A stretch of DNA of 64,000 nt from Acidovorax sp. NO-1 (GCF_000238595.1 NZ_AGTS01000078.1:62001-126000); one strand, 5' to 3'; positions 46,649 through 57,345 are shown, counted from the stretch's first letter. A program made the numbers and translations. The notes: generated by a model not told the origin, from the letters alone.

Positions 46649-47719
46649 CTACCCCTCAAACTGCGGGTGCAACTGCCGGATACGGTTCATCGCCATTCCC
46701 GCCGCCGCAGTGCGCGTCTCCACCCCCAGCTTGGCAAACACGCGCTCCAGGTGCTTCTTCACCGTGGCGGGGCTGGCACCCAGAATGTCGCCGATGTCGC
46801 GGTTGATCTTGCCCTTGACCACCCAGTACAGCACCTCGGCCTCGCGTGCTGTGAGCTTGAACGACAGGCTCATGGATTCGATGATCTTGGCGTCGGACAC
46901 CTCGCGCATCACCAGCAGCCAGTCACCGCCGCCCTCGCTGTCGCCTGCCTGCTGGTGCAGGCGGAAGGTGAGGCGGCGCGCGCCCTGCTCCACGGCCAGG
47001 CGGGGAGGCTCGGCCAGCGATGCAGCCAGCAGCTCGGCGGCGTTGTCGGCCAGCACGTGGCGGCGCAGCCAGGCCTGCACGGGCTCGGGCGCCCATTGGC
47101 CAAATGCGGTGGGCGCGCCATCGGACCCCACCTCGCCAAAGTAGCTTTGCAGCAGCTCGCGCGCCAGCGGGGTCTGCCACACGATGCGGCCGTCCGACGC
47201 ACGCACGGTGATGCTGGCGTAGCCAAACGCATCGAGTGCATTGCGCGCCTCGCGCGCCTGGCGCGCGTCCTGGCGGGCCTTGCGGGCTGCGCCCAGGTGC
47301 ACGCCCATGCGGGCCATCACCTCGCGCGGCTTGATGGGCTTGGTGACGTAGTCGATGCCGCCGGCCTCCAGCGCGGCCACCAGGTGCTCGGTCTCCGTCA
47401 GCCCGGTCATGAAGATGATGGGGATGTGCGCGGTGGCGGGGTTGGCCTTGAGCCGCCGTGCAACTTCAAACCCATCCATGCCGGGCATCATCGCGTCGAG
47501 CAAAATAATGTCGGGCAGGGCCTGCGCGGCGCGCAACAAGGCGGCCTCGCCATGCGTGGCCACCAGCACGGTGTAGCCGGATTCGTCGAGCGCGTCATGC
47601 AGCACGGCCAGGTTGTCCGGCACGTCGTCCACGATCAGCACCACGTCGCTGTCGGTGCGGTCCAACGCTGCACCGGGCGCTGCAGGCGCGTGCAAGGAAG
47701 ATGGGTTGGCGGTGGTCAT
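46649..47719 (-). CDS. response regulator with LuxR-type DNA-binding domain
   Basis: 356 residues; the ATG at 47719 overlaps the kinase stop (ATGA), so the pair is translationally coupled. Receiver domain about 25-145 with VDDVPDN and the phospho-acceptor in IILLDAMMPG. A middle PAS-like segment (about 165-275) precedes a LuxR/GerE helix-turn-helix (about 290-350, LTAREAEVLYWVVKGK). It should be phosphorylated by the permease-kinase fusion and bind DNA. The nearby divergent urease operon is a natural candidate target, by inference. Confidence 0.9.
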   Translation of the reverse strand: MTTANPSSLHAPAAPGAALDRTDSDVVLIVDDVPDNLAVLHDALDESGYTVLVATHGEAALLRAAQALPDIILLDAMMPGMDGFEVARRLKANPATAHIPIIFMTGLTETEHLVAALEAGGIDYVTKPIKPREVMARMGVHLGAARKARQDARQAREARNALDAFGYASITVRASDGRIVWQTPLARELLQSYFGEVGSDGAPTAFGQWAPEPVQAWLRRHVLADNAAELLAASLAEPPRLAVEQGARRLTFRLHQQAGDSEGGGDWLLVMREVSDAKIIESMSLSFKLTAREAEVLYWVVKGKINRDIGDILGASPATVKKHLERVFAKLGVETRTAAAGMAMNRIRQLHPQFEG

Positions 47720-50700
47720 CAAGAGGGGGCCTGCTCCAGGATCTGGCCCATGGCATCGAACTGGAACTGCTTGGCCAGCTGCCGCATGGTGCCCACAAAA
47801 GCGCTGTGCGCGGGCTGGCTGCGCTCGATGTCGTCCAGGGTGTTGAGGATGCCACGGTAATAGCCCAGCGCCACCACCTGCGCCAGCGCCGCGAGTGCGG
47901 CGGCGTCGGGGTAGGTCAGCGGTGCGGGAGTGGCGGGCGCCGCAGTGGCTTGAGGTGCGCCGGGCAAGTGTGCGGCGGGTGGCTCTTCATACAACCATTG
48001 CAGGCCAAGACGGCGCTCCAGCCAGCCCAGCAGCTCACTGTGGCGCACGGGCTTGACGATGAAGTCCTCGGGGCGGATGTTCACGTCGTTGTCCAATGCT
48101 TTATCAAAGGCATTCGCAGACACGATGGCGCTGTGGACCTCAGGCAAATGCATCTGCCGCACGCGCCGCAGCGTCTCCCACCCATCAATGCCCGGCATGG
48201 CCAGGTCCATGAAGATCGCGTGAGGCCGGTAGCCGGTGGCCAGCAGGTCCAGCGCGTCGTGCCCGCTGGCCGCCTGGCGCAACTCAAACCCCAGGGGTTC
48301 GAGCAGTTGCACCAGCAGTTCGCGGTCGGGCTCTTCGTTGTCCACCACCAGGATGCGGCGGCGCTCGCCTGCGTAGCCCTTGCGGGCGCGCTGTGCAAGG
48401 GCAGCCAATGCGGCGGGCGGCGGGGCGGTTTTACCCAAAGCGTCGGCATGCACCTCGGGCAAGAAGAGCTTGACGTGAAACACCGAGCCCGCGCCCGGCG
48501 TGCTGGTCACCGTCAGCTCCCCGCCCATCAGTGCCGTGAGCATCTTGGCAATGGTCAGGCCCAGCCCTGCGCCAGGGGCTGCGGCGGACCCGTTACCGCC
48601 CGATCCACCGCGCGTAAACGGCTCGAAGATGCGTTCGATCTCGTCGGCGGTCAGGCCCGGCCCGGTGTCCTGCACCTCGATGCGTGCCATCTCGCGCGCA
48701 TAGCGCACGCGCAGCGTGACGGTGCCGTGCGCGGTGAACTTGACGGCGTTACCCAGCAGGTTGATGAGGATCTGGCGCAGGCGCTTGTCGTCGGCGCGCA
48801 CCACCTCCGGGATCACCCCCAACACATCGAACGTGAACGCCAAGCCCTTGGCGGCAGCCTGCAGCTCGAACAGGCTTGCCATCTCGTGCAGCCCGTCGGC
48901 AAAGCGCATGGGCGCTACATCCAGTGTGAGCTTGCCGGACTCGATGCGCGCGATGTCCAGCGTGCCTTCGATGAGCGACAACAAATGTTCACCTCCGCGC
49001 CGGATCACGTGCACGGCCTGCTTGCGGTGCGGGGGCACGCCTGCGTCTTCTCCCATCAGCTGCGCGTAGCCCAGAATGGAGTTCAGCGGCGTGCGGATCT
49101 CGTGGCTGATGGCGCTGATGTAGCGGCTCTTGGCCTGGTTGGCCTGGTCGGCGGCGCGCTTGGCTTCTTCGGCCACCTGGCGCGCCTGCTCGGCCACGCT
49201 GCGCGCAGTCTGCAGGGCCTCGTCGGTCTGGCGGTGCAGGTCGATCTCGCGCACCAAGAGGCCCGTCTGCCGGTTCGATTCCTCCTGGGCGACCTGGCGA
49301 CTTTTGTGCGCCAGCACCAGCCACCAGGCCACGATGCCCGAGATGACCAGCAGCGCAAGATAGGCCTTGAGCAAGCCGGAGCGCAACGCCACCTCGGGGG
49401 CCGCTGCCACTTCGGTGTCCGTCATGGCCTGGGCAATCGTGTTCAGCTCCTGGTGGTAGAGCAGCCCCATCACGGCCGCGAGCAGCGGCGCAATCACCAG
49501 CATCAGCAGCAGGAAGTGGCCGAGGCCCGTGTCAAGGTAGCGCCAGACGGCACGCGGCAGCACCCACCGCAGCGCGGCAGACCACTGCACGGCCATGGTC
49601 GCATGGGGTTTACACAGGTCGCCACAGCGCGCGTCCAGCGTGCAGCACAGCGAGCAGATGGCGCCCCGGTAGGCGGGGCACTGCGCCATGTCGGGCGCCT
49701 CGTATTCGCGCTCGCAGATCACGCAGCGGTGCACCGTGAGGCGCTGGTAGCTGCCTATGTCTGAAGCCCGACCGCATGGTACGGGGCCTTGCATGGGCAC
49801 AGCCACCGGCTCGCTCTGCCGTGCGATGTAGTACTTGCCCCGCGTGGCCCAGGCAATCAGCGGTACGGCCACAAACGCCACGGCCATCGCGATCACGGCC
49901 GAGAACGCCTGCGGCAGCGGGCCAAAAAACCCCAGGTGCGCGCTGATGGACACGATGGACGCCAGCGCCATCGACCCCACACCGACGGGGTTGATGTCGT
50001 ACAGGTGCGCGCGCTTGAACTCGATGCCCTTGGGCGACAGGCCCAGCGGCTTGTTGATGACGAGGTCGGCCACCACGGCCATGATCCAGGCGATGGCGAT
50101 GTTGGAGTACAGCCCCAGCACCTCGCCCATGGCGCGGAACACGTTCATCTCCATCAGCATGAAGGCGATGAGTGTGTTGAACACCACCCACACCACGCGC
50201 CCCGGGTGGCTGTGCGTGAGGCGCGAGAAGAAATTGGACCACGCCAGCGACCCCGCATAGGCATTGGTCACGTTGATCTTCATCTGCGAGACCACCACGA
50301 ACAGCGCCGTGGCCGCCACCGCCCAGCCGTAATGCGGGAACACATACTCGTACGCCACCAGGTACATCTGGTTGGGGTCCACCGCGCGGTCCACCGGCAC
50401 CATGTGGGAGATGGCCAGCCAGGCCAGCAGCGCGCCGCCCAGCATCTTGAGCACCCCCAGCACCACCCAGCCCGGCCCGCCCACCAGCACGCCCAGCCAC
50501 CAGCGCCCGCGCGTGGCGGGGGTGGATGCGGGCATGAAACGCAGGTAGTCGGCCTGCTCCCCCATCTGGGTGATGAGTGCAATGCCCACCGTGAGCGCCG
50601 CACCAAACAAGGGCAACTGAAAACTCGTATGGCGCCCCGATTCACCACCGTAGTGCATCACTCCCGCAAACGCACCAGGATCGCGCAGCAGCACATAGGC

Positions 50701-51348
50701 AAACGGCACCACCAGCATCACCAGCCACAGCGGCTGTGTCCACACCTGCAGGCGGCTGATGGCCGACACGCCGTGCGTGACCAGCGGAACCACCACCACG
50801 GCGCAGATCAGATAGCCCCAGGTGGGCGGGATGTCGAGCGCCAGCTCCAGCGCATAGGCCATCACGGCGGCCTCCAGCGCGAAGAAAATGAAGGTGAAGC
50901 TGGCGTAGATCAGCGAGGTGAGCGTGGAGCCGATGTAGCCAAACCCCGCGCCGCGCGTGAGCAGGTCCATGTCCACCCCGTAGCGCGCCGCATACACGCT
51001 GATGGGCAGCCCCGCCAGAAAGATGATGAGCCCCGTGGCCACGATGGCCCAGAAGGCGTTGATGAAGCCGTACTGCACCAGCAGCGTGGCACCCACAGCC
51101 TCCAGGATCAGGAAGGAGGCCGCACCAAACGCCGTGTTGGCCACACGCCATTCAGACCATTTGCGAAAGCGCTGGGGCGTGTAGCGCAGCGCGTAGTCCT
51201 CCATGGTCTCGGTGGCTACCCAGCTGTTGTAGTCGCGGCGCACCTTGACGACCTGCTGGGGGGCCTGCGCATCTACGTCCTGCCCCGACGGCTGCACCGG
51301 CGCAGCATCGGCGGGAGCAAGGGGCGCAGTGGAAAGTGGCATGGGCAT
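47719..51348 (-). CDS. NCS1 permease - hybrid histidine kinase fusion
   Basis: 1209 residues from the ATG at 51348 (another ATG at 51342; a longer frame to 51438 is Cys/His-rich and unlikely). Residues about 50-520 are a purine/cytosine-type NCS1 permease with about 12 helices (GFINAFWAIVATGLIIFLAG, DYLRFMP). A Cys-rich block with CVIC at 542-545, then CPAYRG, CSLCC and CGDLC, suggests metal binding. Two more helices (about 610-630 and 655-680), a coiled coil, then HisKA with SHEIRTPLN (His749), HATPase_c (NLLGNAVKF, DTGPGL, GAGLGLTIAK), a receiver with Asp1048 (FMDLAMPG) and an Hpt-like helical tail. The permease part may sense or move the ligand. Next to urease and coupled to a LuxR-type regulator. 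Confidence 0.9.
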   Translation of the reverse strand: MPMPLSTAPLAPADAAPVQPSGQDVDAQAPQQVVKVRRDYNSWVATETMEDYALRYTPQRFRKWSEWRVANTAFGAASFLILEAVGATLLVQYGFINAFWAIVATGLIIFLAGLPISVYAARYGVDMDLLTRGAGFGYIGSTLTSLIYASFTFIFFALEAAVMAYALELALDIPPTWGYLICAVVVVPLVTHGVSAISRLQVWTQPLWLVMLVVPFAYVLLRDPGAFAGVMHYGGESGRHTSFQLPLFGAALTVGIALITQMGEQADYLRFMPASTPATRGRWWLGVLVGGPGWVVLGVLKMLGGALLAWLAISHMVPVDRAVDPNQMYLVAYEYVFPHYGWAVAATALFVVVSQMKINVTNAYAGSLAWSNFFSRLTHSHPGRVVWVVFNTLIAFMLMEMNVFRAMGEVLGLYSNIAIAWIMAVVADLVINKPLGLSPKGIEFKRAHLYDINPVGVGSMALASIVSISAHLGFFGPLPQAFSAVIAMAVAFVAVPLIAWATRGKYYIARQSEPVAVPMQGPVPCGRASDIGSYQRLTVHRCVICEREYEAPDMAQCPAYRGAICSLCCTLDARCGDLCKPHATMAVQWSAALRWVLPRAVWRYLDTGLGHFLLLMLVIAPLLAAVMGLLYHQELNTIAQAMTDTEVAAAPEVALRSGLLKAYLALLVISGIVAWWLVLAHKSRQVAQEESNRQTGLLVREIDLHRQTDEALQTARSVAEQARQVAEEAKRAADQANQAKSRYISAISHEIRTPLNSILGYAQLMGEDAGVPPHRKQAVHVIRRGGEHLLSLIEGTLDIARIESGKLTLDVAPMRFADGLHEMASLFELQAAAKGLAFTFDVLGVIPEVVRADDKRLRQILINLLGNAVKFTAHGTVTLRVRYAREMARIEVQDTGPGLTADEIERIFEPFTRGGSGGNGSAAAPGAGLGLTIAKMLTALMGGELTVTSTPGAGSVFHVKLFLPEVHADALGKTAPPPAALAALAQRARKGYAGERRRILVVDNEEPDRELLVQLLEPLGFELRQAASGHDALDLLATGYRPHAIFMDLAMPGIDGWETLRRVRQMHLPEVHSAIVSANAFDKALDNDVNIRPEDFIVKPVRHSELLGWLERRLGLQWLYEEPPAAHLPGAPQATAAPATPAPLTYPDAAALAALAQVVALGYYRGILNTLDDIERSQPAHSAFVGTMRQLAKQFQFDAMGQILEQAPS

Positions 51349-51526
51349 GGGATGACAACAAGCACTGCAGGTGCAGTTTCCATGCCACTGCGCACGCCAG
51401 CGAGCACGGCCCTGCGCCAGATGACGTATGGCGGGCACGGGGCTTGCTGCCTATGATGAAACGGCCTCAAGCAGATTTCCCGGTACACCCTGGAGTAGTA
51501 CCGACTTCGTGGTCGATCAACAAGAC

Positions 51527-51586
51527 CCGTTCGGGCTGAGCGTGCCGAAGCCTCGCGCGGCGCTTCGACAAGCTCAGCGTGAACGG
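51527..51586. repeat. inverted pair of REP-like repeats (hairpin)
   Basis: CCGTTCGGGCTGAGCGTGCC..(51527-51551) and GCTTCGACAAGCTCAGCGTG..(51562-51586) pair at 21 of 25 positions around a 10-base loop. It has the same unit type as the copies flanking structured element 1. It could act as a transcription terminator or insulator between the divergent operons. Confidence 0.75.
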
Positions 51587-51614
51587 ATCTGTGTTTTTTG
51601 AATGCAGACAGGCA

Positions 51615-51771
51615 TGAGACGAAACGGAACTGACTCCTCGCGTTCGACACGCTTTGTGGCCGCGCGAGTCGATGACACCAGCATTGAGTAAAACGATATG
51701 GAACTGACCCCTCGCGTTCGGCCGCCCCTGCGGTCGCGCGAGCCATTGACCCCAGCATTGAGTGAAACGAC
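51615..51771 (+). repeat. tandem duplication of the ureA leader (two upstream units, 70 and 74 bp)
   Basis: TGAG at 51615, 51685 and 51759 marks three units. Each continues as (A/G)AAACG..GGAACTGACTCCTCGCG; units 1 and 2 end in GCGCGAG..CCAGCAT. Unit 3 is the real ureA start (ATG 51772). Unit 2 keeps an ATG (51698) encoding the same MELTPR opening; unit 1 has lost the ATG by a four-base deletion. Confidence 0.85.
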
Positions 51772-51781
51772 ATGGAATTGA
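51698..51781 (+). CDS. 27-codon upstream ORF overlapping the ureA start
   Basis: This frame starts at the duplicated ATG in leader unit 2, encodes MELTPR followed by an Arg/Pro/Leu-rich tail, and stops at TGA 51779-51781, ten bases inside ureA. Its first six residues equal those of UreA. If translated, its stop would deliver ribosomes to the ureA start. It has no better ribosome site than ureA itself, so translation is unproved. Confidence 0.35.
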   Translation: MELTPRVRPPLRSREPLTPALSETTWN

Positions 51782-52074
51782 CTCCTCGCGAAAAAGACAA
51801 GCTACTGATCTTTACGGCCGCCCTGCTGGCAGAGCGTCGCAAGGCCCGGGGCCTCAAGCTCAACTACCCCGAGGCCGTGGCCCTGATCAGTGCCGCCGTG
51901 ATGGAAGGCGCGCGCGACGGCAAGACCGTGGCGCAATTGATGAGCGAGGGCCGCAGCGTGCTGACCCGCGCGGACGTGATGGACGGCATCGCCGAGATGA
52001 TCCCGGACATTCAGGTGGAAGCCACCTTCCCCGACGGCACCAAGCTCGTCACCGTGCACCAACCCATTCTTTGA
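51772..52074 (+). CDS. ureA: urease gamma subunit
   Basis: 100 residues, the standard UreA length. [20 protein letters not shown] and [21 protein letters not shown] are diagnostic, and it ends VTVHQPIL. Together with UreB and UreC it forms the (abc)3 enzyme that hydrolyses urea to ammonia and carbamate. First gene of the cluster; its leader is duplicated upstream. Confidence 0.97.
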   Translation: MELTPREKDKLLIFTAALLAERRKARGLKLNYPEAVALISAAVMEGARDGKTVAQLMSEGRSVLTRADVMDGIAEMIPDIQVEATFPDGTKLVTVHQPIL

Positions 52075-52100
52075 TCAGCCCTCTCACAGGACCCTTCCTC

Positions 52101-52286
52101 ATGCCGCGCACCACCGCCCACCCCAACCGATTCATCACGGCTTGCGCCCTCTGGGTATGCGCAGGCAGCGCATGGGCCCATGATGGCCACAGCCCGCACG
52201 GCAGCCACTGGCACGCCACCGATCTGTGGGGCTTTGTCGCCATGGGCCTGGTGGTCGCCCTGGCTATATGGCAAGGCCGCAAGTGA
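52101..52286 (+). CDS. small His-rich membrane/exported protein between ureA and ureB
   Basis: 61 residues from the ATG at 52101, 26 bases after ureA; ureB starts 19 bases later. Residues about 8-27 are a signal-like hydrophobic segment ending SAWA. A His-rich stretch follows ([15 protein letters not shown]), then a second hydrophobic helix and a short basic tail (WQGRK). The His run could bind nickel or another metal at the periplasmic face. Not part of the standard urease set, and the family is not recognised. The even spacing and lack of frame breaks support a real gene. Confidence 0.65.
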   Translation: MPRTTAHPNRFITACALWVCAGSAWAHDGHSPHGSHWHATDLWGFVAMGLVVALAIWQGRK

Positions 52287-52305
52287 CCTCACCCGGGAGA
52301 ACCAC

Positions 52306-52611
52306 ATGATTCCAGGTGAACTGCTGACCGACAGCGGAGAGCACCCGCTCAACACCGGTCGTCGCACCCTCACGCTGGTGGTGCGCAACACGGGCGACCG
52401 CCCCATCCAGGTGGGCTCGCACTACCACTTTGCCGAGACCAACAACGCCCTGGGTTTTGACCGCGCAGCCGCACGCGGCATGCGGCTGAACATTGCGTCC
52501 GGCACGGCTGTGCGTTTTGAGCCCGGCCAGGAACGCACGGTGGAGCTGGTGGACTACGCGGGCGAGCGCCGGGTGTACGGCTTTCAGGGCCTGGTACACG
52601 GCGCGCTGTAA
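52306..52611 (+). CDS. ureB: urease beta subunit
   Basis: 101 residues, standard Ure[38 protein letters not shown] and the C-terminal VYGFQG are typical. GGGAGA precedes the ATG. A dispersed repeat separates it from ureC. Confidence 0.96.
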   Translation: MIPGELLTDSGEHPLNTGRRTLTLVVRNTGDRPIQVGSHYHFAETNNALGFDRAAARGMRLNIASGTAVRFEPGQERTVELVDYAGERRVYGFQGLVHGAL

Positions 52612-52616
52612 AAATT

Positions 52617-52676
52617 TAAGCCAAAACAGCCTATAGCGCTTATTGGATAAGCGCTAGCAGCTATCAAAAACATAGT
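52617..52676. repeat. dispersed AGCGCTTAT repeat, copy 9
   Basis: TAAGCCAAAACAGCCTATAG, CGCTTATTGGATAAGCG, CTAGCAGCTATCAAAAACATAG: an almost perfect family member in the ureB-ureC gap. Confidence 0.85.
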
Positions 52677-52700
52677 TCTCAGTTCTCGCGGAGCACACCC

Positions 52701-54446
<1,746 letters not shown>

Positions 54447-54458
54447 GGTCCACGTCCC

Positions 54459-55022
54459 ATGAGCGCCGTATTGCAAGACCTGATGATCCGTCTGGACGAC
54501 CTGAGCGATCCGCGCATTGAAGCCTTCATGCAAGAGCACCTGGTGGACATGCGCGCCGTGTCACCGCCTGAAAGCGTGCACGCGCTGGACATGGACCAGC
54601 TGCGCCAGCCGAACATCGCGTTCTGGTCTGCCTGGCTGACCGGAGCGGATGGCGACATGCTGGTGGGCACGGGCGCCCTCAAGCGGCTCGATACCAGCCA
54701 CGCTGAACTCAAATCCATGCGCACCAGCACCCACTATCGCGGCCGGGGCATTGCGCGCCAAATGCTGGACCATTTGCTGCAAGAGGCCTGCGCACGCGGC
54801 TTTGCCCGCGTGACCCTGGAGACCGGTACGCAACCCTACTTCGAACCCGCGCGGCAGCTCTACCTGCAGAACGGCTTCGTCGAATGTGGCCCTTTTGCCG
54901 ACTACTGCCTCGACCCCTCCAGCTTTTTCATGACCCGTGCGCTGAAAGTAAATGCATCGAACCGCGCCGAGCCCCTGGCACACAATGCGCGTTTGCCCGC
55001 TGCAACCCAAGAATCTCCATGA
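54459..55022 (+). CDS. GNAT-family N-acetyltransferase between ureC and ureE
   Basis: 187 residues. The acetyl-CoA loop is HYRGRGIARQMLDHLL (about 88-103), followed by TLETGTQPYFEPARQLYLQNGF, typical of GNAT enzymes acting on small amines or proteins. The stop overlaps the ureE ATG (ATGA), so it is co-translated with the urease accessory genes. Its substrate is unknown; an unusual passenger in a urease operon. Confidence 0.88.
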   Translation: MSAVLQDLMIRLDDLSDPRIEAFMQEHLVDMRAVSPPESVHALDMDQLRQPNIAFWSAWLTGADGDMLVGTGALKRLDTSHAELKSMRTSTHYRGRGIARQMLDHLLQEACARGFARVTLETGTQPYFEPARQLYLQNGFVECGPFADYCLDPSSFFMTRALKVNASNRAEPLAHNARLPAATQESP

Positions 55023-55696
55023 TCCAAGCCTCCAAACTCATCCCCCAAGGCAAGGGCCTGGCCCCCATACTGGTCAAGCGCGCCACCACCATCGAGCTGG
55101 ACTGGGACGTGCGCCAGAAAAGCCGCTTTGCCGCCACCGACTCCACCGGGCGCGAGCTGGGCATCTTCCTGCCGCGCGGCACGCTGGTGCGTGGCGGTGA
55201 TGTGCTGGTGGCCGAAGACGGCTCCATGGTGCGCGTGATCGCCGCCCCACAGCCCGTGCTGGTCATCACGCACTGCAAGAACCACGGCACCGCGTTTGAC
55301 CTGACCCGCGCCGCCTACCACCTGGGCAACCGCCATGTGCCCATCGAGCTGCAGCCCGACCACCTCAAGATCGAGCCCGACCACGTGCTGGCAGACATGC
55401 TGCGCGCCATGCACCTCATCGTGAACGAGCAAAACCTGCCATTTGAACCCGAAGGCGGTGCCTATGCTGCGGGGCATGGCGGCGGGCACCACCATGGGGG
55501 TCACGATCACGATCACGATCACGATCACGATCACGATCACGAGCATAGTCACGCGCACGATCATGGCCAAGACCACGGGCACGCTCACACAAAGGTACCG
55601 GCTGCGGCCACGCCCCCAGCCCAAGGCCGCACCGTGTCCATCCCCGTGGTGGCCCAAGGGCACGTGCACGGCCCGAACTGCAACCACGACCACTGA
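55019..55696 (+). CDS. ureE: urease nickel metallochaperone UreE
   Basis: 225 residues, longer than usual (about 150-160) because of a His-rich tail. N-terminal peptide-binding domain about 1-75; nickel-binding domain about 80-150 with GNRHVPIEL (conserved His). From about residue 155 the tail is dominated by His, with six His-Asp pairs encoded by a perfect hexanucleotide repeat, and ends GPNCNHDH. Such tails store or deliver nickel. Overlaps the GNAT stop. Confidence 0.95.
   Translation: MIQASKLIPQGKGLAPILVKRATTIELDWDVRQKSRFAATDSTGRELGIFLPRGTLVRGGDVLVAEDGSMVRVIAAPQPVLVITHCKNHGTAFDLTRAAYHLGNRHVPIELQPDHLKIEPDHVLADMLRAMHLIVNEQNLPFEPEGGAYAAGHGGGHHHGGHDHDHDHDHDHDHEHSHAHDHGQDHGHAHTKVPAAATPPAQGRTVSIPVVAQGHVHGPNCNHDH
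55502..55537 (+). repeat. (CACGAT)x6 coding repeat in ureE
   Basis: Six perfect 6-base units give His-Asp pairs, followed by CACGAG. Slippage would add or remove two residues without a frameshift. Confidence 0.95.
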
Positions 55697-55706
55697 GCCA
55701 CCGCCC

Positions 55707-56417
55707 ATGCGCCTGGACCGCCCCGCGCCGCTGCCGGCCGCCAGCTTTTTGCAGCTGATGTGGCTGGCCTCTCCCGCGCTACCCGTGGGCGGGTTCTCGT
55801 ATTCCGAAGGGCTGGAAAGCGCCATTGAAAACGCAGGCGTCGCCAGCGAAACCGCCGTGGCCGACTGGCTGCTGGACCAGCTCCACATCACCCAGGCCCG
55901 GGGCGACATGGCCCTCATCGCCAAGGCCGTGGGAGCGTGGCGGCGCGGCGACTGGGCGCACGTGCGCGAACTCAACGACTGGGTGCTGCACACCCGAGAA
56001 ACCAGCGAACTGCGCCTGCAGACCGAGCAAATGGGCCGGTCCATGGCCGACTGGCTGCGCAACCAATACCAGGGCGACGAGGCCCTGATACCCGCCGTGC
56101 GCTACCTGGCCGCACTGCCCCCCACATACCCTGTGGCATTCGCGCTGGCCGCCTCCACCACCCAGGCGCCCGTGCGCGATGTTCTGCTGGCCTACGCCTT
56201 CGGCTGGGCCGAAAACATGGTGCAGGCCGCCCTCAAATCCATGCAGCTGGGCCAAAGCGCAGGCCAGCGCATCCTGGCAAAGTTGGCGGACGCAATCCCC
56301 GCCGCCGCCGACCACGCCATAGGCCTGATGGACAGCGAGCGCCAGGCCTTTTCGCCCATGCTCGCCATCTTGAGCGCGCAGCACGAAGTGCAATATTCAA
56401 GACTTTTCCGCTCCTAG
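55707..56417 (+). CDS. ureF: urease accessory protein UreF
   Basis: 236 residues, all helical. [21 protein letters not shown] and the C-terminal [22 protein letters not shown] are diagnostic. UreF bridges UreD and UreG on apo-urease and acts as a GTPase gate. Ten bases after ureE. A dispersed repeat overlaps its last codons and stop. Confidence 0.96.
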   Translation: MRLDRPAPLPAASFLQLMWLASPALPVGGFSYSEGLESAIENAGVASETAVADWLLDQLHITQARGDMALIAKAVGAWRRGDWAHVRELNDWVLHTRETSELRLQTEQMGRSMADWLRNQYQGDEALIPAVRYLAALPPTYPVAFALAASTTQAPVRDVLLAYAFGWAENMVQAALKSMQLGQSAGQRILAKLADAIPAAADHAIGLMDSERQAFSPMLAILSAQHEVQYSRLFRS

Positions 56418-56458
56418 CGCTTATCCCATATGCGCTAACAGCTATCAAATTCATAGTC
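56404..56458. repeat. dispersed AGCGCTTAT repeat, copy 10
   Basis: TTTTCCGCTCCTAGCGCTTA, TCCCATATGCGCTAACAG, CTATCAAATTCATAG. The TAG within CTCCTAGCGC is the ureF stop codon, so the repeat sets the end of UreF. Confidence 0.8.
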
Positions 56459-56468
56459 CGCAAGAACC

Positions 56469-57146
56469 ATGACGAACACACTGCACCACATCCCCCACCG
56501 CACCAAGAACCTGCCCCCTTTGCGCGTCGGCATCGGCGGCCCCGTGGGCTCCGGCAAGACCACCCTGCTGGAGATGCTCTGCAAAGCCATGCGCGACGAC
56601 TACGACCTCATCGCCATCACCAACGACATCTACACCAAGGAAGACCAGCGCCTACTCACGGTGAGCGGCGCCCTGCCCGCCGAGCGCATCCTGGGCGTGG
56701 AAACCGGCGGCTGCCCCCACACCGCCATCCGCGAGGACTGCTCCATCAACCTGGAGGCCATCGACCGCATGTTGGGCGAGTTTCCCAACGCCGACATCGT
56801 GTTTGTGGAAAGCGGCGGCGATAACCTGGCCGCCACCTTCAGCCCCGAGCTCTCGGACCTCACCATCTACGTGATCGACGTGGCCGCCGGCGAAAAAATC
56901 CCCCGCAAGGGCGGCCCCGGCATCACCAAGAGCGATCTGTTCATCATCAACAAGACCGACTTGGCCCCCCACGTGGGCGCCAACCTGGACGTGATGCACG
57001 CCGACACCACCCGCATGCGCACCAACGCCCAGGGCCTCAAGCCCTTTGTGATGACCAACCTGAAAACCCTGGCAGGCGTGGCCGATGTGGTGAAGTTCAT
57101 CGAGACGCGGGGCATGCTGAAAAAACAAGCACCCGCAGTCGGCTAG
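56469..57146 (+). CDS. ureG: urease accessory GTPase UreG
   Basis: 225 residues. P-loop [10 protein letters not shown], the metal motif GGCPHTAI (Cys-Pro-His), VESGGDN and [10 protein letters not shown] are all present. UreG couples GTP hydrolysis to nickel delivery. Last gene of the cluster; its stop is 18 bases before a tRNA-Ser gene. Confidence 0.97.
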   Translation: MTNTLHHIPHRTKNLPPLRVGIGGPVGSGKTTLLEMLCKAMRDDYDLIAITNDIYTKEDQRLLTVSGALPAERILGVETGGCPHTAIREDCSINLEAIDRMLGEFPNADIVFVESGGDNLAATFSPELSDLTIYVIDVAAGEKIPRKGGPGITKSDLFIINKTDLAPHVGANLDVMHADTTRMRTNAQGLKPFVMTNLKTLAGVADVVKFIETRGMLKKQAPAVG

Positions 57147-57164
57147 AATTCGCGCCTTCCCCCC

Positions 57165-57252
57165 GGAGACTTGGGTGAGTGGTTTAAACCAGCAGTCTTG
57201 AAAACTGCCGACGGGCAACCGTCCGTGAGTTCGAATCTCACAGTCTCCGCCA
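57165..57252 (+). tRNA. tRNA-Ser(UGA)
   Basis: Acceptor arms GGAGACT (57165-57171) and AGTCTCC (57242-57248) pair over 7 bp, followed by encoded GCCA. The anticodon loop CTTGAAA carries TGA. A long variable arm (CCGACGGGCAACCGTCCG region) and a T loop TTCGAAT are typical of serine tRNAs. Serine tRNAs are frequent integration sites, and foreign-looking DNA starts just downstream. Confidence 0.95.
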
Positions 57253-57345
57253 CGGACCCAGCATCCATGCGGGTTTCAAGGCGATTCACCCCACCTACCC
57301 GCCATGCAACCCTCCAAAGACTGGTCGGGTTGAATGTCCAAGAAA

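Larger units (their letters stand above)
51349..51771. other. divergent control region, permease-kinase / urease operon
   Basis: 423 bases. It contains the REP-like inverted pair (51527-51586) and duplicated ureA leader units (51615-51771). The first about 170 bases next to the kinase gene have no recognisable feature. The urease promoter must lie here. Confidence 0.6.

Noticed and set aside
47701-51456. Plus-strand long frames opposite the permease-kinase gene
   Set aside because: Antisense shadows with low-complexity His/Gln content.
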